Part shown: positions 1 to 10,972 of the stretch, one piece after another
How positions within the stretch are numbered: the stretch's first letter is position 1
How the letters are laid out: the number at the start of each line of letters is the position of its first letter
Source of the DNA: Amphibacillus xylanus NBRC 15112
Lineage (GTDB): Bacteria > Bacillota > Bacilli > Bacillales > Amphibacillaceae
Assembly (NCBI RefSeq): GCF_000307165.1
Contig: NC_018704.1
Span: 248,001 to 312,000 of the forward strand
DNA: 64,000 bases
Direction: 5' to 3'
The notes under the pieces: model-generated
The model's input: only the letters and a program-made list of their open reading frames with translations
Told to the model about the DNA's origin: nothing
Databases searched by the model: none
Program-made: the position numbers and the translations under genes

Positions 1-663
1 TTTAATACGCCTGCTGATATTGAACGGTTTGTGAGAGAAAAGACAACTGGATTAGCAGATGTTGGGGAAATTAGCTTTTATAATGAGCAAAAATTATTTA
101 TTAATAATAGCGGTATTGGCTTTGATGCACTTATATGTGAACGGGTAAGACGCTCAAAGGTTAAGCGTTTTTTAAACCTATTTGGATTAGGTAAGCTTGT
201 ATATGTCTATTATGTATTACTAGAGCTATTTAGATTTAAGCCATTTCAATTAGAAACAAATCTTGGTGGTAATAAGCGTATCTATACGGATGTCTGGTTC
301 GTTGCAGCTAGTAATCAGCCATACTTTGGCGGTGGGATGAAAATTTCCCCGCACTCAAATGCCGAAGACGGAATGCTAGAATTCACCCTTATTCATAAAC
401 TAAAGAAATTACGTTTTATTATGATTTTTTGGAAAGTTTTTAATGGTAAGCATTTGAAATATACGGATTATGTGACACAGTTTAAGGGGCATTCAATTGA
501 TGTCTATATTGAAGAACATCTCTTTGGACATATTGATGGTGAAGTACTAACAATACCCGCCAAACAAACAATCAGTTTCTCAGTTAGTGAGTATCAGCTA
601 AACCATGCTATTGAGAAACAGATAACTCGAAATATTAATATCGAACAAGTAAAAATAGGATAA
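1..663 (+). CDS. Diacylglycerol/lipid kinase, C-terminal part (5' cut by window)
   Basis: The frame is open from base 1, so the gene begins outside the window; the GTG at 31 is internal. It is the C-terminal two thirds of a YegS/BmrU/DagK-family lipid kinase, which phosphorylates diacylglycerol or a related lipid at the membrane using ATP. Family-typical segments are NNSGIGFDA, NQPYFGGG and FGHIDGE near the end. The N-terminal catalytic GGDGT part is not visible. The family is usually about 290-310 aa, so roughly 80-90 residues are missing. A strong hairpin terminator follows 36 bp after the stop. Which lipid is used cannot be told from this fragment. Confidence 0.85.
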   Translation, partial: FNTPADIERFVREKTTGLADVGEISFYNEQKLFINNSGIGFDALICERVRRSKVKRFLNLFGLGKLVYVYYVLLELFRFKPFQLETNLGGNKRIYTDVWFVAASNQPYFGGGMKISPHSNAEDGMLEFTLIHKLKKLRFIMIFWKVFNGKHLKYTDYVTQFKGHSIDVYIEEHLFGHIDGEVLTIPAKQTISFSVSEYQLNHAIEKQITRNINIEQVKIG

Positions 664-698
664 ACGAAATCATAGCTTATTTATTTTTTGTCATGTTC

Positions 699-729
699 AA
701 AAAGGATGCAAAGTTCAGCATCCTTTTTT
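699..729. terminator. Bidirectional rho-independent terminator
   Basis: An 11-bp perfect stem (699-709 with 718-728) encloses an 8-nt loop. It is flanked by an A-run on the left and a T-run on the right, so it can end both the lipid kinase (+) and the convergent DUF2500 gene (-). Confidence 0.85.
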
Positions 730-759
730 ATTCTTATTCGTCAATTTTTCAAGGTGATA

Positions 760-1158
760 TTAGCTATATCTTTCAAAGCCTAAATAACGAGAGCCTTGAA
801 AGGTGAGCTTGCCGGTATCTCCTTCAGCAAGTTGCCCAAATTCAACCCCTGAAACAACAAATTCAAGTCGATCCTTACTCTGAACTTCAAAAGTAACGTA
901 ATAAGTTGTCCGTGAAGTATGATCTACATGGTGAGAATTATTATTATGATGCTGGTAGCTATGGACTTCAGTTCTTTTGGCTACGATTAAAGCGCCAACA
1001 TCTAATATTGGTGATTGATTGTCTCGATTTCTTTGTTGGATGCCCTGAAATATACTGACGATTAAAAAACCAAAAATTATCAACGAAATAATGATTATAA
1101 GAATAGTCACGAAGTCGAACATTGGATCATGAAATGGATCATGAGGTGAAAATCCCAT
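760..1158 (-). CDS. DUF2500 family membrane protein
   Basis: About 132 aa. The N-terminus carries one strong transmembrane segment (about residues 15-40 of the longer reading). A soluble domain follows with NQSPILDVGALIVAKRTEV, a histidine-rich loop, TTYYVTFEV, and a C-terminal GDTGKLTFQGSRYLGFER. This pattern matches the DUF2500 family of Bacillales, of unknown function. I chose the ATG at 1158 because the AAAGGCGG ribosome site lies about 9 nt upstream of it; the in-frame GTG at 1167 sits directly against that site. It converges with the lipid kinase gene and shares its terminator. Confidence 0.8.
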   Translation of the reverse strand: MGFSPHDPFHDPMFDFVTILIIIISLIIFGFLIVSIFQGIQQRNRDNQSPILDVGALIVAKRTEVHSYQHHNNNSHHVDHTSRTTYYVTFEVQSKDRLEFVVSGVEFGQLAEGDTGKLTFQGSRYLGFERYS

Positions 1159-1300
1159 TTTTATCACGCCGCCTTTGTGATAACCAAAATGATTAAAGGT
1201 TATCAGTTTTATATAATGCTACTTAGCTATATTATATACTTAAATAGTTTTCCAAACAATTAAAATCTGAAAGTAGTAAATTTTAAAATGACTTATGAAA

Positions 1301-1342
1301 AAACCGAACGGCGAATTATACTAATAAATATCCGTTCGGTTT
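1301..1342 (-). terminator. Rho-independent terminator of the lipoprotein gene
   Basis: An 11-bp perfect stem (1301-1311 with 1332-1342) with a 20-nt loop. Read on the minus strand it ends in a T-run (1294-1303). It lies just 3' of the lipoprotein stop at 1362. Confidence 0.75.
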
Positions 1343-1361
1343 ATATTCTATGAAACATATT

Positions 1362-1853
1362 TTAATCGGCGAATAAATCTGTGATCTCGCCTGTTTCTGG
1401 ATTAACTAAATACCACCCATATGTGGCTGTATGTGATTGTCCTTCACCGTGGTCAACAACTTCAAATACTTGAATGCGGTAATTACCATTGTCATCAATA
1501 CCATCAAAGGAATAATTTAGCCCCATGTCTGTGTCAGTACCTTGGATAAATTCTTTGACAAGATTGATGGCATCATCAGAACTATATTTATCTGATCCAT
1601 TACCGTTTTGGTCCTGATCTATTTGGTCATTTTGTTCTGTTTCTGAAGTATCTGGCTCATCATTAGAATCTCCGTCCGTTGTCGATAAGTCATTATTATC
1701 AAAATCATCTTGACTTGGTTCTTCTATTTCCTCAGAATCTTCTATTTGCGGATCAGTAATATCTTGGTTTACAGGTACTTCCTCTAATGTATCATTTGAT
1801 TGACAACCAAATAGTACAAAGCTGGCTAATATCAGTAAGAGTATTTTTTTCAA
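1362..1853 (-). CDS. Acidic lipoprotein of unknown function
   Basis: 163 aa from a TTG start with an AAGGTGGG ribosome site 8 nt upstream. The first 17 residues are a lipoprotein signal with lipobox LFGC, so the mature protein should be anchored to the outer face of the membrane. Residues 18-85 are a low-complexity linker of D, E, S, N, T and Q, a common halophile or salt-tolerant style. A small C-terminal domain (about 88-163) contains AINLVKEF and ATYGWYLVNPETGEI, which recalls PepSY-like or inhibitor-like folds but is too weak to name. It is monocistronic with its own terminator. Confidence 0.7.
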   Translation of the reverse strand: MKKILLLILASFVLFGCQSNDTLEEVPVNQDITDPQIEDSEEIEEPSQDDFDNNDLSTTDGDSNDEPDTSETEQNDQIDQDQNGNGSDKYSSDDAINLVKEFIQGTDTDMGLNYSFDGIDDNGNYRIQVFEVVDHGEGQSHTATYGWYLVNPETGEITDLFAD

Positions 1854-2107
1854 TGTTATCCCACCTTATATAAAATCTTTAAGTAAATTATAATGTCATT
1901 CTAAATATTTTCGACAAAATTTGCAAACAGAATAAATACATTAGTAAGGGAATTCCTTGATTAGGTTATCTCCTTAACCATATAATGAAAATAACAATAA
2001 TTATTTAGAATGCTTTTGTTTATACTAATTCGTGCATTGAACCATGAATGAGTTTTCAATTATATTGCTACAGACTTAGTGAGATCAACGTTGGGAGGAT
2101 GTATATT

Positions 2108-3409
2108 ATGAGGATGATAGATCTAATTGAGAAAAAACGGGAAGGTCAATCGCTTACAGAAGGCGAAATTAACTATATGATCGAGCAATATACAAATGAC
2201 CAGATTCCGGATTATCAGATGGCAGCAATGCTCATGGCGATATATTTTCAAGATATGTCAAATGAAGAAAGAGTTTATTTAACGAAAGCAATGGTATCTT
2301 CCGGAGAAGAAATAGACCTCTCAGCTATTGATGGTATTAAAGTCGATAAGCATTCAACAGGTGGTGTAGGTGATAGCACAACGCTTATATTAGCCCCACT
2401 AGTTGCTTCTGTCGGTGTTCCTGTTGCTAAGATGTCTGGTCGAGGCTTAGGGCATACAGGCGGTACATTAGATAAATTAGAATCAATCCCTGGATTTAAT
2501 GTAGAATTAGACAGCTCAACATTTATCAATTTAGTTAATAAAAATAAAGTTTCCGTCATTGGTCAGAGTGGTCATTTAACTCCTGCAGATCAGAAGTTAT
2601 ATGCGTTACGTGATGTAACGGCAACGGTAAATTCTATCCCACTTATTGCTAGCTCAATCATGAGTAAGAAAATTGCCTCTGGTGCCGATGCTATTGTGCT
2701 TGATGTTAAAACTGGATCAGGTGCATTTATGAAGGAATTAGAGGATGCAAAGGTTCTTGCTCAAGCAATGGTTGACATTGGTAATGGTGCAGGTAGAAAA
2801 ACGATAGCGCTTATTTCTGATATGAATCAGCCCTTAGGTTATGCTGTTGGCAATGCACTAGAAATTAAAGAAGCAATCGCTACTTTAAAAGGAGAAGGAC
2901 CTGATGATTTGACGGAGCTTTGCTTAGCATTAGGTAGTCAAATGGTCTATCTAGCGAATCAAGCAGAATCAATTGATCAAGCACGTGAAAAGTTATTAGC
3001 AACGATTGAAAATGGTGAAGCAATTGGTAGATTAAAAATATTTATTGAATCACAAGGTGGAGATCCGAGAATAGTTGATCAACCCGAGCAACTACCCATA
3101 GCGACCTATCAAATTGAAGTTAAATCTACTAAGGCAGGGTATATTTCTGAAATTGCTGCTGATCAAATTGGGGTAGCAGCAAGTATGCTTGGGGCAGGAC
3201 GTACCACTAAAGATTCAGACGTTGATTTAGCAGTTGGCGTTGTGTTACGAAAGAAGGTAAGTGATTATGTGAATGAGCAAGATACACTTGCCGTCATCCA
3301 CAGTAATCAGACAGAAGTAGCTACTGTTATAGAGAAAATTTTACACGCATTTCAAATTCAGGATCAAGAGGTAACGCCAAAACCATTAATTTATCAGACG
3401 ATTTCATAA
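2108..3409 (+). CDS. pdp: Pyrimidine-nucleoside phosphorylase
   Basis: 433 aa, the usual length. It splits uridine, thymidine and deoxyuridine with phosphate into base plus (deoxy)ribose 1-phosphate in the cytosol. Motifs are [12 protein letters not shown] from residue 81 (phosphate binding) and [17 protein letters not shown] from about residue 110 (thymidine/pyrimidine phosphorylase signature). An open frame extends upstream to 2048, but the ATG at 2108 has GGGAGG at 2093-2098, 9 nt away, and gives the family N-terminus [13 protein letters not shown]. It heads the nucleoside-salvage group; a 154-bp gap with a second promoter separates it from deoB. Confidence 0.95.
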   Translation: MRMIDLIEKKREGQSLTEGEINYMIEQYTNDQIPDYQMAAMLMAIYFQDMSNEERVYLTKAMVSSGEEIDLSAIDGIKVDKHSTGGVGDSTTLILAPLVASVGVPVAKMSGRGLGHTGGTLDKLESIPGFNVELDSSTFINLVNKNKVSVIGQSGHLTPADQKLYALRDVTATVNSIPLIASSIMSKKIASGADAIVLDVKTGSGAFMKELEDAKVLAQAMVDIGNGAGRKTIALISDMNQPLGYAVGNALEIKEAIATLKGEGPDDLTELCLALGSQMVYLANQAESIDQAREKLLATIENGEAIGRLKIFIESQGGDPRIVDQPEQLPIATYQIEVKSTKAGYISEIAADQIGVAASMLGAGRTTKDSDVDLAVGVVLRKKVSDYVNEQDTLAVIHSNQTEVATVIEKILHAFQIQDQEVTPKPLIYQTIS

Positions 3410-3483
3410 CTAATTATTAATAGGAGATAGTAAAAATATTCTTAAACATTGACGATAACTAGAGATATAATGCAAGTATAGTA

Positions 3484-3512
3484 ACAAATCGAAATAATTT
3501 TGTTGGTATAAT
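3484..3512 (+). promoter_or_regulatory. Extended -10 promoter and possible DeoR-like operator before deoB
   Basis: TATAAT at 3507-3512 is preceded by TGG, giving an extended -10 (TGnTATAAT). The -35 zone overlaps an imperfect inverted repeat, AACAAATC (3483-3490) and ATTTTGTT (3497-3504). In Bacillus subtilis DeoR represses this pathway at a palindrome with AACAAA/TTTGTT-like arms, so this may be its operator. That link is inference. Confidence 0.45.
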
Positions 3513-3563
3513 TGGGACAAGCACAACTAGAGTTGAAATGAGTTTTTTCGCAGGAGGAGCGTT

Positions 3564-4748
3564 ATGGACAAACAATTTAAACGGATATTTTTAGTAGTAC
3601 TTGATTCGGTTGGTATTGGAGAAGCACCAGATGCAGCCGATTTTGATGATATAGGAGCAGATACATTAGGTCATATCGCTGATTATGTTGGAGGGCTGAA
3701 GATGCCGACGATGGCCAAATTAGGCTTGAGTCATATTAAACAAATTAGCGGGATTGATAAGGTTGATGCTCCATTAGCATATTTTACGAAAATGGAAGAA
3801 GCATCAGTAGGAAAAGATACAATGACAGGTCATTGGGAGTTAATGGGGCTTCATATTGACCAACCCTTCCAAACGTTTCCGAATGGTTTTCCCGATGAGC
3901 TGATCAATGAGATTATAGAGAAGACTGGACGTGGTGTTATCGGTAATAAGCCTGCATCAGGAACGGAAATATTAGATGAATTAGGCGATAAACATATCGA
4001 AACAGGAGATTTAATTATCTACACTTCCGCGGATTCAGTCCTCCAAATAGCAGCACATGAGGATGTAGTGCCAATCGAGGAGCTATATCATATTTGTGAA
4101 ATTGCTAGAAAGCTAACACTAAATGAAAAGTATATGGTAGGTCGCGTTATTGCCCGTCCATTTGTTGGGGAGCCAGGCAATTTCAATCGCACTGCTAATC
4201 GTCATGACTACGCATTAAAACCGTTTGGTCGAACTGTAATGAATGAATTAAAAGATGCTGACTATGATGTGATAGCATTAGGTAAAATTACTGACATCTT
4301 TGATGGTGAAGGGATTACTGAAACGGTTCGAACTGTTGACAACGATGATGGCATGGAAAAACTTATTCAATCAATGGACCAAGAATTTACTGGTTTAAAT
4401 TTTTTAAATCTAGTTGATTTTGATGCGAAATATGGTCATCGTCGAGATCCGAAGGGATATGCTGAAGCGTTAGAAGCCTTTGATCAACAATTGCCGCAAG
4501 TAATTGAGAAATTGCGTCGTGATGACTTACTCATCATTACTGCAGATCATGGAAATGATCCTACTCATCATGGAACAGATCATACAAGGGAATATGTGCC
4601 GCTGCTTGCTTATCATAAAGGAATTAATGCAGGCCGTGAGTTACCGATAAGAAAAACATTTGCAGATATTGGCGCAACAATAGCTGATAATTTTAAAGTA
4701 ACAAATCCAGCACATGGAGACAGCTTTTTAGAGGATATAATTGAATAA
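3564..4748 (+). CDS. deoB: Phosphopentomutase
   Basis: 394 aa, full length. It interconverts (deoxy)ribose 1-phosphate and 5-phosphate, linking phosphorylase products to DeoC and the pentose phosphate pathway. Alkaline-phosphatase-like metal motifs are present: [11 protein letters not shown] from residue 14, [11 protein letters not shown], and [18 protein letters not shown] from about 327. The ribosome site CAGGAGGAG lies 7 nt before the ATG. It is the first gene of deoB-punA-cdd-deoC, whose genes are nearly contiguous. Confidence 0.96.
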   Translation: MDKQFKRIFLVVLDSVGIGEAPDAADFDDIGADTLGHIADYVGGLKMPTMAKLGLSHIKQISGIDKVDAPLAYFTKMEEASVGKDTMTGHWELMGLHIDQPFQTFPNGFPDELINEIIEKTGRGVIGNKPASGTEILDELGDKHIETGDLIIYTSADSVLQIAAHEDVVPIEELYHICEIARKLTLNEKYMVGRVIARPFVGEPGNFNRTANRHDYALKPFGRTVMNELKDADYDVIALGKITDIFDGEGITETVRTVDNDDGMEKLIQSMDQEFTGLNFLNLVDFDAKYGHRRDPKGYAEALEAFDQQLPQVIEKLRRDDLLIITADHGNDPTHHGTDHTREYVPLLAYHKGINAGRELPIRKTFADIGATIADNFKVTNPAHGDSFLEDIIE

Positions 4749-4760
4749 GGGGGAGCAATA

Positions 4761-6676
<1,916 letters not shown>

Positions 6677-6710
6677 TTCAAGATTTATCTCAATATACTA
6701 ATAACAGGAC

Positions 6711-6743
6711 ACCCCTTATCATTATTTTAGATAATTAAGGGGT
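6711..6743 (+). terminator. Probable terminator after deoC
   Basis: An 8-bp stem (6711-6718 with 6736-6743) with a GC-rich CCCC/GGGG core. The T-tract after it is poor (TAATTCT), so termination may be weak. Confidence 0.4.
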
Positions 6744-6816
6744 TAATTCTGCTTAGGGCAGTATGAGACTTGTTAAAGTAGGACAAGTGTGTAAATAAGT
6801 CTAGGGAGTTAATATT

Positions 6817-7452
6817 ATGAGTGAAATAACGAAACCATCAATAGATATAGATATAGAGATTGAAAACTTTAATCAAAACTTTGACCCAGCGCACCCTTAC
6901 ATTAGAGCAACTCATATTAAAAATTGCGAGATTAAAAATCTCGACATAGACGGAATTGAGTTTGAAAATACTATTTTTAGTCATGTCACATTTAAGGATG
7001 TTTCTTTTGAAAAAATTTTCTTGCGAGATGTACAATTTAACTCATGTGATTTATCACTAGCCAACTTTAATCAAACGACAATGCAACGTGTTGAATTTAA
7101 TAATTGTCAATTAACGGGTATTACAATGGCTGATGGGCGTTTACAAAATGTATTGTTTAATCAATGTAACTTAAGATTAGCAGGATTGGGCTATACGATG
7201 AAGAAATATGTGCATTTTATCGAATGTCTACTTAACGAAGTTGACTTCTACCATAGTAAGTGGTCCAATATTTTCTTTGAAAAATGTGAATTAACAGGGG
7301 CGAATCTTTCAAATACGAAATTAAAAGGGATTAATTTAAGTGATTCAAGCTTCGACTATCTAACTGTTAGAACGGCAGACCTATACGGTTGTATTGTAAA
7401 TCCAATTCAAGCACAGCAACTATCAGCTTTACTTGGTTTAATCATTAAATAA
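6817..7452 (+). CDS. Pentapeptide-repeat protein, Qnr-like architecture
   Basis: 211 aa. From about residue 30 to 190 the chain follows the A(D/N)LxX-type pentapeptide pattern, with F or L every fifth position (FENTIF, FKDVSF, FNSCDLSLANF, LTGANLSNTKL), predicting a right-handed quadrilateral beta-helix. A break near residues 125-150 and the C-terminal stretch NPIQAQQLSALLGLII recall the dimerising C-terminus of Qnr-type gyrase-protecting proteins. Chromosomal members in Gram-positives are mostly uncharacterised, so resistance is only a possibility. TAGGGAG lies 8 nt before the ATG. It looks monocistronic. Confidence 0.7.
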   Translation: MSEITKPSIDIDIEIENFNQNFDPAHPYIRATHIKNCEIKNLDIDGIEFENTIFSHVTFKDVSFEKIFLRDVQFNSCDLSLANFNQTTMQRVEFNNCQLTGITMADGRLQNVLFNQCNLRLAGLGYTMKKYVHFIECLLNEVDFYHSKWSNIFFEKCELTGANLSNTKLKGINLSDSSFDYLTVRTADLYGCIVNPIQAQQLSALLGLIIK

Positions 7453-7624
7453 TTGTGAATTTCACGGTAATACTAGGTAGTTTGTTAGAGGTGCTTAGCC
7501 CTGCGTCTTCTTGACAATATCTTTGTTTAGTGATTATATTAAGTATATATACTAATTAAAAATAGACTCCAAAACAATACAGTTGTAATATAGGTAAAGT
7601 CTAAAATTAATCATGTACTTTAAT

Positions 7625-7638
7625 TGTTAGCGCTTACA
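7625..7638 (+). promoter_or_regulatory. cre site (CcpA operator) overlapping the leader of the YesN-type regulator gene
   Basis: TGTTAGCGCTTACA matches the cre consensus TGWAANCGNTNWCA with one mismatch. It ends three bases before the ribosome site GAGGAGG and 17 bp before the ATG, a position that suggests carbon catabolite repression by blocking elongation. CcpA itself is not in the window. Confidence 0.65.
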
Positions 7639-7654
7639 CCGAGGAGGTTTATGA

Positions 7655-9199
7655 ATGAATAGAATCGTCATAGTAGATGATGAACAATTTGTAAGAAAAG
7701 GAATTATTGCATTGATAGACTGGGAAAAGATCAATTATCAAGTGGTTGGAGAAGCTAGTAACGGTGAAGATGCTTTAGAGTTGATCTTGGAAGAAAAACC
7801 AGATGTCGTTTTAACGGATATTCGTATGCCTGTATTTGATGGATTAAAATTAATAGAGAAAGTAAAAGAGCTAGCAATTAAAGTACCGAAATTTATTATT
7901 ATTAGTGGGTATAATGATTTTGAATATGCACAGCGAGCAGTCCGCTTAGGTGTGACTGATTTTATTTTAAAACCAATTGACAAAGATGAGCTCGAAAAGA
8001 CTTTTATGGATTTAACACCAATTATTGAACGTGAGTACCTTGAAGAGCAAGCGAATCAGCGCTTTGTAAATTTCAGTCTTTATCAACGTGTTATAGTTGA
8101 AGGTAATGAGCCAACACCACAAGAGCTAGCTGTGTTGACAGAAGATATAGATAAAAGAAATTGTTATTTAATCATAGATATTCAACAGAACCAGATAAGA
8201 GATAAAATAGATGAACAAATTAATCGTGCGATTTCTGACTTTATAGGTGATCCATTTGTTTTTATCCATCCTTTTGAACATGATAATTTCGGTGTAATAC
8301 TTCAAGAAAAACATCTTCCGCAGAATGTAAATGAAGCCACATGGTTCTTATCACGTCTAAAATCACATTTAGAAAAGGAAATTGGAAACAAGGTATTCTT
8401 ATTTGCTGGTGAAATTAAAGAAGGCTTAAGCGGCTTAATTGAGTCTTATCAAACGGCGTTAATTACGAGTGAGCGTCGTTATATCCAGCTAGAAGATCAT
8501 CCATTAATGTACAATGATGATATTGCCAAAAACCATGCTGAGAACAAACCTTTGGATTACAAATTAGTGACAGAATTAATTGAAAAAATTGAAGAAAACA
8601 AGCCGAAGGAAATTAGAAAACAGGTTGAGAAGTGGGTCGCGGAAGTCCAAAACTTTGGTGTATCTATTGACTCTGTAAAGATGTTCCTGTTTCAACTAGA
8701 GAAGAAACTAGAATCTACTATTCATCAATTAGCTGGTGAAGAAAATTCAGAAAATGAACTCATATCATTAATAGAATTATTTGAACAGAAGAAAACTTTA
8801 TTAGAATTAAAGCAAGAGTTAGAAGTCTACGCTATTAAAGCTGGAGAAATCCTCTGTAGGTTAAGTAAAGAACGATTCAATGGGGATATCTATAAGGTTA
8901 AGCGTTACATTGATAAACACTATAATGAAAACTTAACATTAAAGAAAATAGCTAGTAAGTTTTATATGAACCCAGTATATCTAGGACAACTATTTAAGAA
9001 GACTTATGGTGTTTATTTTAAAGACTATTTATTAGAAGTGAGAATTGAAAAGGCAAAGCAAATTTTACGTCAGACGGATATGCGAATTTATGAAGTAGCT
9101 GAAAAAGTAGGATTCGGAAGTCCAGATTACTTCGTGACACAATTTGAGAAGATGGAAGGAAGCACACCATCTAAATATCGCCAGAGAATTATTAATTAA
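7655..9199 (+). CDS. Two-component response regulator, YesN/AraC type
   Basis: 514 aa. An N-terminal receiver domain (residues 1-120) has acidic pocket DDE at 8-10, phospho-acceptor D55 in LTDIRMP and the conserved K at about 106 (LKPID). A long central linker (120-405) precedes an AraC-type double helix-turn-helix at about 408-512 (LTLKKIASKFYMNPVYLGQLFKK, YEVAEKVGFGSPDYFVTQFEK split here in two). In Bacillales such YesN-like regulators pair with YesM kinases to activate sugar-importer genes. The likely partner is the kinase at 14015; the two are separated by the minus-strand xylosidase operon. Confidence 0.88.
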   Translation: MNRIVIVDDEQFVRKGIIALIDWEKINYQVVGEASNGEDALELILEEKPDVVLTDIRMPVFDGLKLIEKVKELAIKVPKFIIISGYNDFEYAQRAVRLGVTDFILKPIDKDELEKTFMDLTPIIEREYLEEQANQRFVNFSLYQRVIVEGNEPTPQELAVLTEDIDKRNCYLIIDIQQNQIRDKIDEQINRAISDFIGDPFVFIHPFEHDNFGVILQEKHLPQNVNEATWFLSRLKSHLEKEIGNKVFLFAGEIKEGLSGLIESYQTALITSERRYIQLEDHPLMYNDDIAKNHAENKPLDYKLVTELIEKIEENKPKEIRKQVEKWVAEVQNFGVSIDSVKMFLFQLEKKLESTIHQLAGEENSENELISLIELFEQKKTLLELKQELEVYAIKAGEILCRLSKERFNGDIYKVKRYIDKHYNENLTLKKIASKFYMNPVYLGQLFKKTYGVYFKDYLLEVRIEKAKQILRQTDMRIYEVAEKVGFGSPDYFVTQFEKMEGSTPSKYRQRIIN

Positions 9200-9222
9200 C
9201 AGACAATTGAATAATTAAAATA

Positions 9223-9300
9223 AAATCCGAACAGATTATGAACTGCCCCCTGTCAAGTAGACAGGGGGCAGTTCAATAATCGTTCGGATTTGTTTTTTTA
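9223..9300. terminator. Long bidirectional terminator between regulator and xynB
   Basis: A nested hairpin: an outer stem of 10 bp (9223-9232 with 9282-9291) and an inner perfect 15-bp GC-rich stem (9240-9254 with 9260-9274) with a 5-nt loop. A T-run follows on the plus strand, and a T-rich tract follows on the minus strand. Confidence 0.9.
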
Positions 9301-9303
9301 TAT

Positions 9304-9337
9304 ATTAAGAGGCTGAGTTATGTCCCAGCCTCTTAAT
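9304..9337 (-). repeat. Small stem-loop element 3' of xynB, copy 1
   Basis: A perfect 12-bp stem (9304-9315 with 9326-9337) around a 10-nt loop, 13 bp after the xynB stop on the minus strand. Its core GCTGAGTTATGTCCCAGC (9312-9329) recurs with 16 of 18 identities at 47362-47379, also right after a minus-strand gene. No T-run follows on the minus strand, so it is not by itself a classical terminator. Similar GGCTGGGACA elements are common beside genes in other Bacillota (from memory). Confidence 0.6.
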
Positions 9338-9350
9338 GATTTATTTAAAA

Positions 9351-10958
9351 TTATTTTTTAGGATCGTACACAAAGTAGTCGAAATCAGCATGTAAATTCT
9401 CACCAGATGTATCTTGAACAGCCATTCCAACGAAGGCACCAGTGAAGAATCCACCACCTTGAATATAGTCATCAGATAATTTATATGACTTGAATACAGG
9501 GCCAATTGCTTGCCAGTTTTCACCGTCTAAGCTATATGAATACTGATAATCGTTATAATCTACTTCTACACGTAAGTACACTGCGCTATCATCTTGAGGA
9601 AGGATTACTTCAGAACCTTTGATTGGTTGAGCAAAGCTCGTGTTATCCATTGTCATAATATCTAGGATACGTCCTTTTTCCTCATGATAAGTAACGTTAA
9701 GGTATGTCCAGTTTTCAGTGTTATAGTAGTTAACTAAACCAGCAGCTTGTTGGAATGTCTCTGGATTAAATTCAACTTTAGTTTCAGCTGTAAACTGGAA
9801 GTCTTGCCAACGACGAGCAACCAATGCTTGTGTAAACAGAGATGTTAATGATTCACGTCCACGAATACGTAAATGACCTGGTCTTTCTTTTAATGTAACA
9901 ATATCTTCACCAAGTGGAATACGTAATGTTTGGAAGTCTAATGGTAAGCTATCACCATCGAAATCTTCTTTAACTGGGACTGGATCAAATGGTTGTTCTT
10001 CAATTTTTGGTCCTTCAATTTCATCTTTAGGATAGTTTCCACCCTCGATATATGGCCAGCCATCTTTCCACTCTAAGCGTTGGATTGCTGTTTCACGGCC
10101 TAATGGACAATATCCACGTGGATCTAGTAATGGATCTGTTTCCTTCGGTAGTACACGACCCGTTAAGTGAACAAAGAACCACTCATCAGTATGTGTATGA
10201 AGGATCGAACCGTGACCTGCCTTTTGTAACGTAATTCTTGGATGTGCAAATGATGAGATCAACGGATTCTCTGGGTGAACTTCATATGGACCATCAACAT
10301 TTTTCGAACGTGCAATTGTTGCTTGGTGATCATATTTAGTTCCACCTTCAGCTGTTAATAAGTAGTAGTATCCATCAATATAGTATTGGTGTGGTGCTTC
10401 TACAAGCTTAACATCTGTTCCTTTGAAAATAAGTTTCTTCTCACCTACTAATTTTTGTTGCTCATGATCGTATTCTTGCATGATGATACCATAGAAGTTA
10501 TGGTGTCCTTCACGGTGATCCCAGTACATGTTAGTTAAGTATTTTTTACCTGTATTTGGGTCGTGGAATAGAGATGGGTCAAATCCTGAGCTATTTAAGC
10601 GAATTGGCTCAGACCACTCACCATCGATAGTTTCACAAGTTGTTAGATAGTTAGTTACATCTTTCCAGTTTCCATCAGTTACTTTAACGTCTGAATAGAT
10701 TAACCAGAATTGATTATCATAGTATGATAGTTGTGGAGCCCAAACACCACCAGAGTTAGGGTTTCCTTTCATATCTAACAATGATGTGCGATTTAATGGT
10801 CGCGAAACTAACTTCCAATTTTTAAGGTCTTTCGAGTGATGAATACTTACTCCAGGGAACCATTCAAAAGTAGATGTAGCAATATAATAGTCTTCCCCCG
10901 CTCTACAAATACTTGGATCTGGGTTAAATCCTGTCAAAATAGGGTTTTGAATTTTCAA
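9351..10958 (-). CDS. xynB: GH43 beta-1,4-xylosidase, intracellular
   Basis: 535 aa, no signal peptide. It removes xylose from the non-reducing ends of xylo-oligosaccharides. The N-terminal five-bladed propeller carries catalytic D14 (FNPDPS), D127 ([10 protein letters not shown]) and E187 (KLVEAPHQY), aligning with the triad of Geobacillus XynB3. The C-terminal beta-sandwich (about 330-535) is typical of this GH43 subfamily. The start is TTG at 10958 with a GGAGGT site about 7 nt upstream. It follows the GH8 gene by 14 bp on the same strand, so both enzymes probably come from one transcript. Side arabinofuranosidase activity is possible. Confidence 0.93.
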   Translation of the reverse strand: MKIQNPILTGFNPDPSICRAGEDYYIATSTFEWFPGVSIHHSKDLKNWKLVSRPLNRTSLLDMKGNPNSGGVWAPQLSYYDNQFWLIYSDVKVTDGNWKDVTNYLTTCETIDGEWSEPIRLNSSGFDPSLFHDPNTGKKYLTNMYWDHREGHHNFYGIIMQEYDHEQQKLVGEKKLIFKGTDVKLVEAPHQYYIDGYYYLLTAEGGTKYDHQATIARSKNVDGPYEVHPENPLISSFAHPRITLQKAGHGSILHTHTDEWFFVHLTGRVLPKETDPLLDPRGYCPLGRETAIQRLEWKDGWPYIEGGNYPKDEIEGPKIEEQPFDPVPVKEDFDGDSLPLDFQTLRIPLGEDIVTLKERPGHLRIRGRESLTSLFTQALVARRWQDFQFTAETKVEFNPETFQQAAGLVNYYNTENWTYLNVTYHEEKGRILDIMTMDNTSFAQPIKGSEVILPQDDSAVYLRVEVDYNDYQYSYSLDGENWQAIGPVFKSYKLSDDYIQGGGFFTGAFVGMAVQDTSGENLHADFDYFVYDPKK

Positions 10959-10972
10959 TTAAACAACCTCCA

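Noticed and set aside
3449-3471. TTGACG with TATAAT as a promoter
   Set aside because: The spacer is only 11 bp, too short for SigA; the extended -10 at 3504-3512 is a better candidate.
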